Below, piece by piece: positions 21,501-33,458 of a stretch of DNA of 64,000 bases. The translations under genes and the position numbers were made by a program. Within the stretch, counting starts at the first letter, position 1; each line of letters begins with the position of its first letter. The notes below the pieces were generated by a model. That model saw only the letters and a list, made by a program, of their open reading frames with translations, ran no database searches and was not told where the DNA came from. The DNA comes from Adenophora triphylla var. japonica (Eukaryota; Streptophyta; Magnoliopsida; Asterales; Campanulaceae), in NCBI GenBank assembly GCA_022495995.1, contig JAFEMH010000342.1:62001-126000 (forward strand). Reading direction: 5' to 3'.

Positions 21501-22288
21501 GCTTTCTCGTCTTCATCAGCTCCTCTGTCAGTTCCCTCAATTCTGTTGTCAGTTCCTTTGACGAAGTAGTGGGTGAGGTCGAAACTGTAAGGTCGGAGGT
21601 TGGGTATGCCTTTGTAGGTTCCCCTTTTGCGGGCTGCTGCCTTGGTGCGGGCGAGCCTGTTGTTTTTCCTGATGTCAGCTGTTGTTGGCACATAACCGAG
21701 CCCCTGGATCGTGGTGTGGTCCTTGACTTCAATGACTTGGTGTTGGCCTTGTAACCTTTTGCCGAGCCCCAGTCCTGGGATGAAGTTCATGAGTTTCATC
21801 ATCTTCATGGCAGGAGGGATTTTGTCCCAAAATAGTGGAAGGTCCACATTGCATATTTGGATCTTGGAGGTCTCCAGTGTGAATCCAGTTAATGCCATGT
21901 CGTCATTATGCTTGATTTCTAACACTGGAATGTCGTTGGTGCTGGTCCCCTCGATGGTGACGTCGTCAGTAGGCGTGGTTAGCTCGTTGCCTTGCATGAA
22001 CTTGAGGCACTAATGAAGGGTAGATGCCACGCCATTGATTTGATGCAGCCAGGGACGCCCCAGGATGGCTGTGAAAGTGATTGGAATGTCCAATACCTGG
22101 AACTCGGTGGGGATCACCCGCTTGCTGAACCAGATGTTTAGAGTAGCGACCCCGAGAACTGTGCGGGAAGTAGAATCGTAGGCCTTGACGGTGTGGACTG
22201 AAGGCTTCAAATCTGTGGGCTTGATGTCAAACATGTCCATCATCTTGGCGGGCAAGACATTCGTTCCGGAGTCTGAACAGTGATGCAA
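21461..22288 (-). pseudogene. Giant Tat protease and G-patch region
   Basis: This single minus-strand frame is interrupted by a TAG near 22013. The upstream part is a retropepsin: the active site DSGTNVLP, then VKAYDSTSRTVLG, and the C-terminal ILGRPWLHQINGVASTLH. After the stop comes CLKFMQGNEL and a G-patch-like segment (FIPGLGLGKRLQG, IQGLGYVP) with a basic stretch. Proteases followed by G-patch sequence are known in Tat-lineage elements. The stop replaces a position usually Gln, consistent with CAG to TAG. Coding ends at the tandem arrays, where reverse transcriptase would be expected. Confidence 0.78.
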
Positions 22289-22299
22289 AGCGGCTCATT

Positions 22300-24900
22300 G
22301 TGGTCAACTCCAAATCTTGGCGAGTCCCAAATCTGTGAGGGTGACGATGATGTTGGCGATCATCCTGGATTACTTTTTCTGAGTTGCGTCCATGGGGACC
22401 ATGGTGCGGGCCAAACTTTCCTCTAGCTTGAGCTTGTGAGGGTATGAAGAGGTGAGCAGAGACTAAAGGGAAATGTTCGCCTAAGTCTGCTTGAGCTGAG
22501 TGAGGATTGGGTCCTCCCACATTTGAGAGGTAGAGGTTTTGGTGGTGCCTCCGTTGCTTTGAGGTTTGATGAGTTGAACTTTGGTTTATCCTTCCGGGAT
22601 TATGCTTCTTGTTGGCGATAAGGTTGCCGAGATTGGAGACTTTCTTATGTCCCGATGCCCGAACCGCGGTGTCGCAGGATATTTTCACTTTTCCACCCCA
22701 GTAGGTTCCGAAGCTGTCTTGTTTGAAGGAAGGAAGACTTGCTTTGGAGAAAACTTCCCTTGCATGCTACCGTTGCCCGTAGGTGTCATGAGGATTCAGA
22801 TTATCCGTCGAGGCCGTATCGAGAAGCCCCATTACGGTTAAAACCATAATGCCGAAGATGCTTCCAACAAGCCCCGATGTCGAAACTCAAGGTAGACCCT
22901 TGGGATGAAAAAACTCTCTTTGCATGGCAAAGCCCCGATCTGAAGAAATGACTTGGTGAAGCCCCGGTTTGAAGGAATCGCGGTCATCGTGGGGATTCTA
23001 GAGTGAATCCGATGCGGCCCAATCCGAGTTGAACTCCATGTGGCCTGACGAGGCAACCGTCCTTGATTTTTTTCGATTGGTCACCCAAAGTGTATAAGAG
23101 GAATGGCTTGTAATGTATACGCGCAAGGACGTATTTTTGAGAAGTGGGAACGAATCCCGATTTTATGTGGATGCCTAGTTTAATGCGGGCACCAAAACTC
23201 GCTTTGGTTTGACTCTTTTGGGAGAGTATGAGCGTAGAGAGGTTTGGAAGCGAGTGTATGGAAGCTCTTGCGACGTAAAGACAATGTTTAGCTCTAATTT
23301 TCCTATTATCGTAGAAAAAGAAGACTTGTCGAGACATCTGAAAACATGTTTTATCCATAATGATCACAAGATTGCTTTAAACCCTTTGTTAATGTTCAGG
23401 TTGTTCAACCATTAATCCCGATATGAACAAATGTCTTGATTAACCTGTGAGAAGAAAGTCAGCGATGTCGCGGATCAAAGTTGGCTGTGTGTGAAAGAAA
23501 GGTCTGTGTATAGGAAAGGTCATTGATGAGACCGGGTTCATGGGATTTGTATGTGTTTAGCTATGGACCGTTCCTGTTTGCCTAGGTTCTCCTCAGTGTA
23601 AGGAGCTCAGGTCGCCGTAGTTCTGGCGTAACGGTGCTTGGCTCTGGGAAAAGGGTATGAACATTTGTGGTCCCTTTGGTGAAAAGGCTCGGATGGGATG
23701 TTTGGATGATGAGGTACGGGCCTCGAGGTGATTCCTTGACAAGTCGTTGTTGACGGCTTCTTCCGTGATTCCATTGCTTCTTGGTCAGCGTCTTTCACCG
23801 GGGGAGAAAGAATTCGAATGTAGCGTAAGGGCTTATGATGTGTTTTTGCCTTTGCTTTGACCGCTCCATTGTTATCGGCAACCTCCATTCTTCGAGCTTT
23901 AACTTTGTTTGCCCATTTGTCAAGCTTTTGATTGGAGGTGCTGGGTCCTTCGCCTCACTTTTTTTTTGAAGTTCTTGCTTTGAACTTTTCTCTCTCTCTT
24001 TTTTTTCTTTTTTTTCTTTTTGAAGTTCTTGTTTGAACTTTTCTCTCTCTCTCTTTTTTTTTTGAAGTTCTTGTTAGAACTTTTCTCTCTCGTTTTTTTT
24101 TTTTTTTGAAGTTCTTGAGGACGAAGGCATGCTCCGCTTGAACTTTCTCGATGCGCACGAGGCGAAGGTGAGCTCCGAGGTTGTTGTCGACATGGGGTCA
24201 ATCTTCCGATGTTGAGTGACCTTTTGTTGTTCCTTGATATTGCCGCCGTCGTTGACTTGGTCAAGGTGATGGTGGGGATGTGTCTTTGGGAAGTGTGTGG
24301 CTTGATGGAGGCCTTTGTGAGGCAAGGAAAGTGTATGGGAGGGCACCGCTGACTTTCTCATACGTATTAATCGAACATTAGTTATTTCCAGAGATCATGT
24401 GTTGAGCAATGCAAGTGATCATTTAGGATATAACCATTTCATTAGTTGTAATGTAGGTGTGCAAATAATGTCTCAAGTCTAGCAAGAAGAGAAAAAGACA
24501 CTTATTTATAGAAAATTTAAGATTATCTACAATGTCCGAGGTGGACTTGATTGAACGAGGAAAGTACTAGAACCTACGAAGGTTGACGAAAGACAATTGA
24601 CGGATCTCGAGGATAGGTAGCCCCTACTCTAGCCGCTCTTTTGTTCTTGAATTGCCGGGGACGCTCGAGCTTTCCATCTTGTTAACTTCGAGTTCCATAC
24701 CGCGACCGAGGCGTGATCGGTTTGTGCCCATGATACCGGTGGAAGTGGAGGGATTTGAGGCCATGGAAGCGGGCTGGAGCGGTACAAGTTGTCCGAAGAA
24801 ATGGGTCGGAAAAGTCACGGGGACGAAACTTGATGACCGAGCATATTGAGAAGAAGGAAGTGAACACAGGAGGATTTCGAGGATATTGGGATCTTTGAGA
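22300..24900 (-). other. Degenerate gag interior of giant Tat
   Basis: Several short minus-strand frames occur, for example PLRYIRILSPP (23888-23607) and SRFASLFRLRNECL (22688-22227), but no conserved gag core or zinc knuckle could be recognised. At 23960-24110 four decayed copies of a T/CT-rich segment with GAAGTTCTTG form a local repeat that encodes lysine-rich peptides. Confidence 0.5.
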
Positions 24901-25291
24901 TGGTCAGTCACTGCGCCGGTTGTATTGAAGTGAAAAGGGGTATTATTGGCTTGGCCATATATGACAAAGGGTGTTTTGAGAGGTGGCGTATGAAGCCTTG
25001 TCTACTGTTTCCTTGATTTGAAGGCATCCCATAAGTTGGCGGGGGAGGAACCTGGTGGAAGGTTTGAGGAGTTGATCGGGAGGGCTCGTCGTCCTCGATC
25101 AGAACAAAAGTACCGTATGGCTGGGGGATAGCTGCTATACCTTGCCAATTCAGAAGCTGTACCACGAAATTCAGCTGATCTTCTTTCTGCCTTTTGTGAA
25201 CCTCAAAGGCCCGGATGGCTTCTTCCAGTGTCATATCTGTTACCGGTGGCGGGGGTCCATCCCCGTCACGATTTCTCGGTGAGTCCGACAT
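24624..25291 (-). pseudogene. Giant Tat gag N-terminal part
   Basis: The minus-strand frame starts at 25291 with MSDSPRNRDGDGPPPPVTDM, followed by a helical segment LEEAIRAFEVHKRQKEDQL and a proline-rich part. This is in the position expected for gag, downstream of the 5' LTR and leader. It stops at 24908, and a second frame (24911-24624) may continue it after a small shift. No structural gag domain is seen, so this is only an N-terminal remnant or a modified Gag. Confidence 0.5.
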
Positions 25292-25494
25292 GTCGAAAAG
25301 TCCGGGCCGAGGAACCGAGGAAACCGAGGAAACAGATCGATGTTGCCGTAGTTGTAATTTTGGTGAGGCGCTGACCCTGAATTCTGAACCACTCTCTGTT
25401 TGCTATAGGAAACGAAAGGTATGGCTTAGTTTTCGGAAAGGGTATGTGGCTCAAGGCTTTAAGGATCGAAAATTGGACCGTGAAAGGTCGAGAA

Positions 25495-26665
25495 TAAAGA
25501 TTTGACCGTGAAAGGTCGGGATTGAATATTTGAGATCGAACCGCGGAGGTCTCGATTGGAGATCGGAGATCGGACCGCGAAGGTCGGGATCGACTACTTG
25601 AGATCGGACCGTGAGGGTCTCGATTGGAGATTAGAGATCGGACCGCGAAGGTCGGGATCGACTATTTGAGATCGGACCGCGAAGGTCTCGATTGGAGATC
25701 GGAGATCGGACCGCGAAGGTCGGGATCGACTATTTGAGATCGGACCGCGAAGGTCTCGATTTGAGATCGGACCACGAAGGTCTCGATTGGAGATCGAAGA
25801 TCGGACCGCGAAGGTCGGGATCGACTATTTGAGATCGGACCGCGAAGGTCTCGATTGGAGATCGGAGATCGGACCGCGAAGGTCGGGATCGACTTTTTGA
25901 GATCGTACCGCGAAGGTCTCGATTGGAGATCGGAGATCGGACCGCGAAGGTCGGGATCGACTTTTGAGATCGGACCGCGAAGGTCTCGATTGGAGATCGA
26001 AGATCGGACCGCGAAGGTCGGGATTGACTTTTGAGATCGGACCGCGAAGGTCTCGATTGGAGATCAGAGAACGGACCGCGAAGGTCGGGATTCACTATTG
26101 AGATCGGACCGCGAAGGTCTCGATTGGAGATCAGAGAACGGACCGCGAAGGTCGGGATCGACTTTTGAGATCGGACCGCGAAGGTCTCGATTGGAGATCG
26201 AAGATCGGACCGCGAAGGTCGGGATCGACTTTTGAGATCGGACCGCGAAGGTCGGGATTGGAGATCGAAGATCGGACCGCGAAGGTCGGGATCGACTTTT
26301 GAGATCGGACCGCGAAGGTCGGGATTTGAGATCGAAGATCGGACCGCGAAGGTCAGGATAGACTTTTTGAGATCGGACCGCGAAGGTCTCGATTGGAGAT
26401 CGGAGATCGGACCGCGAAGGTCGGGATTGACTTTTGAGATCAGACCGCGAAGGTCTCGATTGGAGATCAGAGATCGGACCGCGAAGGTCGGGATCGACTT
26501 TTGAGATCGACCGCGAAGGTCTCGATTGGAGATCGGAGATCGGACCGCGAAGGTCGGGATTGACTTTTGAGATCAGACCGCGAAGGTCTCGATTGGAGAT
26601 CAGAGATCGGACCGCGAAGGTCGGGATCGACTTTTGAGATCGACCGCGAAGGTCTTGATTTGAGT
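25495..26665. repeat. 67-bp tandem array
   Basis: About seventeen units carry GAGATCGGACCGCGAAGGTC and GGGATCGACTTTT or CTCGATTGGAGATC. Each half-unit has GACC-GCGAA-GGTC arms. It lies between gag and the 5' LTR of the giant Tat element. Confidence 0.93.
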
Positions 26666-26669
26666 TATG

Positions 26670-29505
26670 AGATCGGACCGTGAGAGGCCTCGATTAAGGG
26701 TTGGACCATAAAGTCACGATTTGAGAGTTGAAATCGGACCGTGAGGGTCGCGATTGAGGAGTGGACCGCGAAGGTCACGATTTGAGATTTGAAATCGGAC
26801 CGTGAGGGTCGCGATTGAGGAGTGGACCGCGAAGGTCACGATTTGCGATTTGAAATCGGACCGTGAGGGTCTCGATTGAGGGTTGGACCGCGAAGGTCTC
26901 AATTTGAGATTTGAAATCGGACCGTGAGGGTCGCGATTGAGAGTTGGACCGCTAGGGGTCGAGACATGAGATATCGGACCACGGAAGGTCGCGATTGAGA
27001 GTAGGACCGCGAGGGGTCAAGATATGAGATATCGGACCACGGAAGGTCGCGATTGAGAGTTGGACCGCGAGGGGTCAAGATATGAGACATCGGACCACGG
27101 AAGGTCGCGATTGAGGATTGGACCGCGAAGGTCGCGATTGAAAGTTGGACCGCGAGGGTCGATTGAGAGTGTGGACCGCGAAGGTCACGATTTGAGATTT
27201 GAAATCGGACCGTGAGGTCGCGATTGAGGAGTGGACCGCGAAGGTCACGATTTGCGGTGAAATCGGACCGTGAGGGTCTCGATTGAGGGTTGGACCGCGA
27301 AGGTCTCAATTTGAGATTTGAAATCGGACCGTGAGGGTCGCAATTGAGAGTTGGACCGCTAGGGGTCGAGACATGAGATATCGGACCACGGAAGGTCGCG
27401 ATTGAGAGTAGGACTGCGAGGGGTCAAGATATGAGATATCGGACCACGGAAGGTCGCGATTGAGAGTAGGACCGCGAGGGGTCAAGATATGAGATATCGG
27501 ACCACGGAAGGTCGCGATTGTAAGTAAGACCGCGAGGGGTCGAGATATGATATACCGGACCACGGAAGGTCGCGATTGAAAGTTGGACCGCGAGGGTCGA
27601 GATTTGAGATTTGAAATCGGACCGTGAGGGTCGCGATTGAGGATTGGACCGCGAAGGTCGCGATTGAAAGTTGGACCGCGAGGGTCGAGATATGAGATAT
27701 CGGACCACGGAAGGTCGCGATTGAGAGTTGGACCGCGAGGGGTCAAGATATGAGACATCGGACCACGAAAGGTCGCGATTGAGGATTGGACCGCGAAGGT
27801 CGCGATTGAAAGTTGGACCGCGAGGGTCGAGATTGAGGAGTTGACCGCGAAGGTCACGATTTGAGATTTGAAATCGGACCGTGAGGGTCGCGATTGAGGT
27901 GTGGACCGCGAAGGTCATGATTTGCGATTTGAAATCGGACCGTGAGGGTCGCGATTGAGGATTGGACCGCGAAGGTCTCAATTTGAGATTTGAAATCGGA
28001 CCGTGAGGGTCGCAATTGAGAGTTGGACCGCTAGGGGTCGAGACATGAGATATCGGACCACGGAAGGTCGCGATTGAGAGTAGGACTGCGAGGGGTCAAG
28101 ATAAGATATCGGACCACGGAAGGTCGCGATTGAGAAGTAGGACCGCGAGGAGTCAAGATATGAGATATCGGACCACGGAAGGTCGCAATTGTAAGTAAGA
28201 CCGCGAGGGTCGAGATATGATATACCGGACCACGGAAAGGTCGCGATTGAAAGTTGGACCGCGAGGTCGAGATTTGAGATTTGAAATCGGACCGTGAGGG
28301 TCGCGGTGAGGATCGGGACCGCGAAGGTCGCGATTGTAAGTAAGACCGCGAGGGGTCGAGATATGATATATCGGACCACGGAAGGTCGCCATTGAGAGTT
28401 GGACCGCGAGGGGTCAAGATATGAGACATCGGACCACGGAAGGTCGCGATTGAGGATTGGACCGCGAAGGTCGCGATTGAAAGTTGGACCGCGAGGGTCG
28501 AGATTGAGGAGTGGACCGCGAAGGTCACGATTTGAGATTTGAAATCGGACCGTGAGGGTCGCGATTGAGGAGTGGACCGCGAAGGTCACGATTTGCGATT
28601 TGAAATCGGACCGTGAGGGTCTCGTTTGAGGGTTGGACCGCGAAGGTCTCAATTTGAGATTTGAAATCGGACCGTGAGGGTCGCAATTGAGAGTTGGACC
28701 GCTAGGGGTCGAGACATGAGATATCGGACCACGGAAGGTCGCGATTGAGAGTAGGACCGCGAGGGGTCAAGATATGAGATATCGGACCACGGAAGGTCGC
28801 GATTGAGAGTAGGACCGCGAGGGGTCAAGATATGAGATATCGGACCACGGAAGGTCGCGATTGTAAGTAAGACCGCGAGGGGTCGAGATATGATATATCG
28901 GACCACGGAAGGTCGCGATTGAAAGTTGGACCGCGAGGGTCGAGATTTGAGATTTGAAATCGGACCGTGAGGGTCGCGATTGAGGATTGGACCGCGAAGG
29001 TCGCGATTGAAAGTTGGACCGCGAGGGTCGAGATATGAGATATCGGACCACGGAAGGTCGCGATTGAGAGTTGGACCGCGAGGGGTCAAGATATGAGACA
29101 TCGGACCACGGAAGGTCGCGATTGAGGATTGGACCGTGAAGGTCGCGATTGAAAGTTGGACCGCGAGGGTCGAGATTGAGGAGTGGACCGCGAAGGTCAC
29201 GATTTGAGATTTGAAATCGGACCGTGAGGGTCGCGATTGAGGAGTGGACCGCGAAGGTCACGATTTGCGATTTGAAATCGGACCGTGAGGGTCTCGATTG
29301 AGGGTTGGACCGCGAAGGTCTCAATTTGAGATTTGAAATCGGACCGTGAGGGTCGCGATTGAGAGTTGGACCGCTAGGGGTCGAGACATGAGATATCGGA
29401 CCACGGAAGGTCGCGATTGAGAGTAGGACCGCGAGGGGTCAAGATATGAGATATCGGACCACGGAAGGTCGCGATTGAGAGTTGGACCGCGAAGGTCACT
29501 ATTTT
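26670..29505. repeat. Higher-order repeat array, 672 bp
   Basis: Monomers of about 30-37 bp around GACC-N5-6-GGTC (loops GCGAA, GTGAG, ACGGAA, GCTAGG) are arranged in a larger period. The marker GCTAGGGGTCGAGACATGAG occurs at 26951, 27358, 28030, 28701 and 29373, giving intervals of 407, 672, 671 and 672 bp. Thus there are three full higher-order units and one internally deleted unit. The long minus-strand frames (up to 224 codons) are by-products of the repeats. Confidence 0.93.
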
Positions 29506-29519
29506 AAAGATTCCCGAGA

Positions 29520-30643
29520 TGGGTCCATGCAATTGTTGTTTAAGTTTACTGAAAAACACATTTTTCTCAGAGTCCTAAAAGGTTGGAAAAGAGCGTGTCT
29601 TCTTTTTCGCAACTAATCCTAGAGCTCTAATCAGTGGATCTCGTCACTACGCTTATAAGCCCCTCGTTTCCATTTGTAGATCATCTTCTCGGGACGGACA
29701 ATCCTGAGCGAGGTCCTATAAGGCAAGCGAGTTCCACCGACAAAGGAAAAAATGAACTTAAGGCTAGCTGATCACGCAAACTTTCAACGTGTGTGACGTA
29801 TGGGCCACAGTCGAAGTCAACGTCCTTAAGTTAAGGCAGGGATCGTGCCAAAATTTGGGCATGACCTCTCCTGACTCGCTTGTGCGAGAGACCTTAGCTT
29901 TTTAGCGTTGGCCAAGTTGTGGCTGGTACGATACATACGGCGAGGTTTGGTGACACGGCGTCACATTGAACCTTCTGGGCATATTTTTCGAGCTCCGCGT
30001 CAAAGTCAAGGCTGAAAAGCTCAAGACTTCGGGTCGGGAACGACCTTTGGTCTCAAACTCTCGAGCTTGACTCGGAGCGGGGGCCCGGCGTGAAAAACAT
30101 ACACTTAGGCTTTATGACACGAGCTAAGCCAAAAACCAACCGGGGTCTTGGACAAAGTGTGACACAAAGAGTGCATGGCTTACACGGGCTAGGATGGGAT
30201 GTTTGGGACGACCCCGTGCGCCCCCGAAAGGTGTCTGGCAGACCAATCGGAGTGCAACTGATAAGGCCATCCCGGGTTAGGGGTTGTAGTGTGCAGTGTA
30301 CCGAGGCAGCAAGTGCACGTGAAGTGCGGTGTTCCGAGGCAGCAAGTGCGCGTAGTGTGCGGTCACTAAAATTCTTTTTCTGAGTAAAACAGAGATTTTT
30401 TCAGAATGTGTCTTAAAGAATTTATGATGCACAGTTCAAAAGACAATAATGAAAATCAAACATGAATGGGGATGCACAAACATGGTATGATTTTGAAAAG
30501 TTGACAATGTAATGCCTTTGAAACAAAAACCGTTCGAGGTTTAAAGGAACTCACACACACGAAAACGAGGAAGGGTAAACGAAAGTTTGACCCACGGAAG
30601 GCTTTTTAGAAAACATCGGCAGTTTTGAAAAAAGTATCTCTCA
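29520..30643 (-). other. Giant Tat 5' leader
   Basis: This is unique, GC-moderate sequence between the arrays and the primer site, with no convincing coding region. A short duplication (CCGAGGCAGCAAGTGC) occurs near 30300-30350. Confidence 0.6.
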
Positions 30644-30661
30644 TCCCCAGCGGAGTCGCCA
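30644..30661 (-). promoter_or_regulatory. Giant Tat primer binding site
   Basis: On the minus strand TGGCGACTCCGCTGGGGA follows the 5' LTR after 2 nt. This is the tRNA-Arg type site typical of Ogre/Tat elements, and it fixes the element's orientation. Confidence 0.92.
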
Positions 30662-31116
30662 ACTGAAATTACCCGAATTTCGCGCGAGCGAAAGCGGTAG
30701 TCTTTCGCGGAGGGTTGGTGTCTGAGACCTCGCTTCATGGGAAGGAAAAAAAATGAGGAGTCGCCACGCGGTTTTTGTATTTTGAGCCCAAACGTTGAGA
30801 AACGGCTTTAGAAAATGGTGTCGTTTTTATTGGTAGCAAAAACTTAGGAAAAGGCTTTGAAAACAGGGGATCATTTTTATTGGTAGCAAAAACGAGTAAA
30901 AAGCTTTTTAGTACCGTAGATTGTTAGGTTCGGAGGTCACGTTACGTTTCGGGTAGAGTATTACGAGATCGCCCGAAACGCCTCGCATGACGAGTCTTTC
31001 TACCTTTCTCGAAACGTGTGTGTGTGTGTGTGTGTGTCTTTTGAAATGGGGGCTTGAATGACAAGCTTAATCTTGGTTTGAATGTCAAACGTTGATTAGG
31101 TGACTTTTGAAAAGAC

Positions 31117-31568
31117 GAGCGTTTGAATGACAAACGTCGGTTTGAGACAGAAATGAGCGTTTGCGTGGCAAACGTCGATTTTGAGTTTGAAAGGAGCGTT
31201 TGCGTGGCAAACGTCGACTTTGAGTTGAAATGAGCGTTTGCGTGGCAAACGTCGACTTTGAGTTTGAAATGAGCGTTTGCGTGGCAAACGTCGACTTTGA
31301 GTTTGAAAAGAGCGTTTGCGTGGCAAACGTCGATTTTGAGTTTGAAATGAGCGTTTGCGTGGCAAACGTCGACTTTGAGTTTGAAAAGAGCGTTTGCGTG
31401 GCAAACGTCGACTTTGAGTTTGAAATGAGCGTTTGCGTGGCAAACGTCGACTTTGAGTTTGAAAAGAGCGTTTGCGTGGCAAACGTCGACTTTGAGTTTG
31501 AAATGAGCGTTTGCGTGGCAAACGTCGACTTTGAGTTTGAAATGAGCGTTTGCGTGGCAAACGTCGTT
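31117..31568. repeat. 39-bp hairpin array in 5' LTR
   Basis: This corresponds to 16080-16530 with the same number of units, and at least one unit-end variant differs (GAAAAG for GAAATG). Confidence 0.92.
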
Positions 31569-31672
31569 TCGCGCGTTTTGAAAGAGAGTTCGAAGGTCGA
31601 ACTCCGGTTTTGAACCGGGCATTACATTGTTAACGATTTTTACGGGAAAAATGCGTATTAAATGATATGCGA

Positions 31673-32008
31673 TCAACGAATCGGGTTGCGACTCGGACTT
31701 TGAAAAGTAAATACTATCACGATCCAAACGGGTCGGACTTTGTAAATGACAGTATTTAAAGTGCGGTATCAACGGAATCAAACGATCCGGAATTGTAAAT
31801 GACGATCGACGAGTCAAACGACTCGGAATTGTAAATGACGATCAACGAGGCCAATCGGCTCGGAATTGTAAAGTACGATCAACGAGCCAAACAGCTCGGA
31901 ATTGTAAAGTTGCATGAAAGTAAAGGACGTTCGACGGATCAAACAATCCGAAATTGTAAATGACAGGAATTTAAATGACGATCGACGGATCAAACGATCC
32001 GGAATTGG
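31673..32008. repeat. Covarying hairpin array in 5' LTR
   Basis: This corresponds to 16636-16970, with the same set of stems around AAAC. Confidence 0.88.
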
Positions 32009-32960
32009 TAAATGACATAAAAGTAAACGGAACGGGGTCGGAACGCCGTTTTAACCCGTGATTACTTCTCTTACGGGAAGAGAAGAGGATCGAGGGGCTA
32101 AAACGTATCGGACCCCGTTAGACGATGACGTCTACATTTTGAGAGTGAGAGAGGGAGCTACCTATGGCTAGGGTCGGCTCCTTTGGCTCGGTGGGCGTAT
32201 ACGGGATACGAAAAGGTGTTTGAAAGGTGTTTCGGAAGTGTTTGGACAGAGTTTCCCCTTTTATTTGGTGTTTAGAAACCTAGGAATTTGGGCAGCGTTT
32301 CGACTTGTGTCGGTTTAGCTTGAGGATCAGAATCTACCGACGAGTAGCACGAGGGCCCCCGAAGAGTAGAGAATTCCGCCGACGAGTAGCACGAGGGCCC
32401 CCGAAGAGCGGAAGAAAGACAAGCCTTTTGTGCTTGGGGTGGAGGGAGGAGAATTTTTGGTGTAGGAAATGAGAAGGAGGGGGGAGTATTTATAGGTGAA
32501 AAATCCTTGGAGGAGGGAGGAGAAACTTGGAGGTTAAGTTTGCTTGCTTAGTGAGGTGGGTTTCCTTGCTTAACCTGGTGGATTTCTGCTGCAGAAAGAG
32601 TCCGGCCGGACTGTTCCTGAAATTGGCTATATTTCCTGATTTGAACAAGTTACCTGCGTAGATCTTGTTCTCGCGTTCGATTTGATATGTGGTGGGCCCA
32701 AAACGGAGTTCGTATGAGGGAGTTATGACCTCCGGAAGGTCGAGACGCTCGAAAACGGGAAATCTAATCCCGGAAGACCCCGAAAAGTACGTTTTTCGGG
32801 GAAAGCTGTACTTTTACGTGTGATAATGTGTGTTGAGTACGCTTTGATGTCGGGATGCACGGGGCAGTCCCGGGATGTCTCGTTGACTCGAGAACGGGGA
32901 ACTTAAAGGGTTCCGGTTAACTTTTAACGGATTTTGACGATCCGGATTTGGGTACTTACA

Positions 32961-33346
32961 ATGGTCGAGGGTTGCCACCCTAGTAGGCACTCTAAAAACA
33001 CGAGAAGAGGCCGAGGGTTGCGAGAAACAACACTAAGTAGTAAGGCTGCCTAAAGACAAGCCTCGCTCTTTTGGAGATAGTAGTAGGTTTATGGGTGTTA
33101 CAAGTCGCAAAGAGGTTTTTTGATGAATTATCAAAACGAATATAACTAAGGAGGAAGCAACATGATAAGAAAGCATTCAACACAGATTAAGGAAAAAACA
33201 GGGAATCAACATTACAAGAAAAAGAGAGTTTAAGGCTACACACCAAAGTTAATAACCCAAATAATTAAAACATGTTCAAGACAGAAAAAAAAATTGTTTG
33301 TTACATATCCAAACAAAGTTTAAAGTCGTTCAAAATAAGACATTCC
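32961..33346. repeat. 60-bp array end and unique DNA
   Basis: The array resumes with GGTTGCCACCCTAGTAGGCA and about one and a half decayed units to about 33025. The rest, to the antisense ORF stop, is unique and probably the untranslated end of that gene. Confidence 0.65.
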
Positions 33347-33458
33347 CTACTGATCTTGGGCTTGATTCTCGCATTGGGCTGCAAGGGCAGCTCTAGCCAC
33401 CTTCTTAGCAGTGGTAAGTGCTTTGTTCTTTTCTTCAATCAAATTGGCCCATAAAGTC
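33347..33458 (-). pseudogene. Antisense ORF C-terminal end
   Basis: The minus-strand frame LWANLIEEKNKALTTAKKVA, ending in QAQDQ and TAG at 33349-33347, continues the frame that breaks off at 47449 (...ADNDALT). Copia-A split the codon region and left AGTC on both sides. The helical, Ala/Lys/Glu-rich sequence fits the end of the coiled coil seen at 47.4-47.95 kb. Confidence 0.75.

Larger units (their letters stand above)
15630..32960 (-). mobile_element. Giant Tat/Ogre-type Gypsy element
   Basis: This is a complete 17.3-kb LTR element on the minus strand. Both ends are TG/CA and the target duplication ATGGT is at 15625-15629 and 32961-32965. Its LTRs are 15630-17923 and 30664-32960. The tRNA-Arg type primer site and the G-patch region after the protease identify the Tat/Ogre group. 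Reverse transcriptase, RNase H and integrase are not found, so it is non-autonomous. Arrays of short tandem repeats fill about 3.4 kb near the 3' LTR and 4 kb between gag and the 5' LTR. Confidence 0.92.
30664..32960 (-). repeat. Giant Tat 5' LTR
   Basis: The 2297-bp partner of 15630-17923 has the same internal arrays and nearly the same order of unit variants. It ends in TTACA directly before ATGGT. The near identity of the LTRs points to a recent insertion. Confidence 0.93.

Noticed and set aside
25730..29324. Minus-strand frames up to 224 codons rich in RPSRSNPQS-like repeats
   Set aside because: They are products of the GACC/GGTC satellite. They restart with each higher-order unit and have no recognisable domain.
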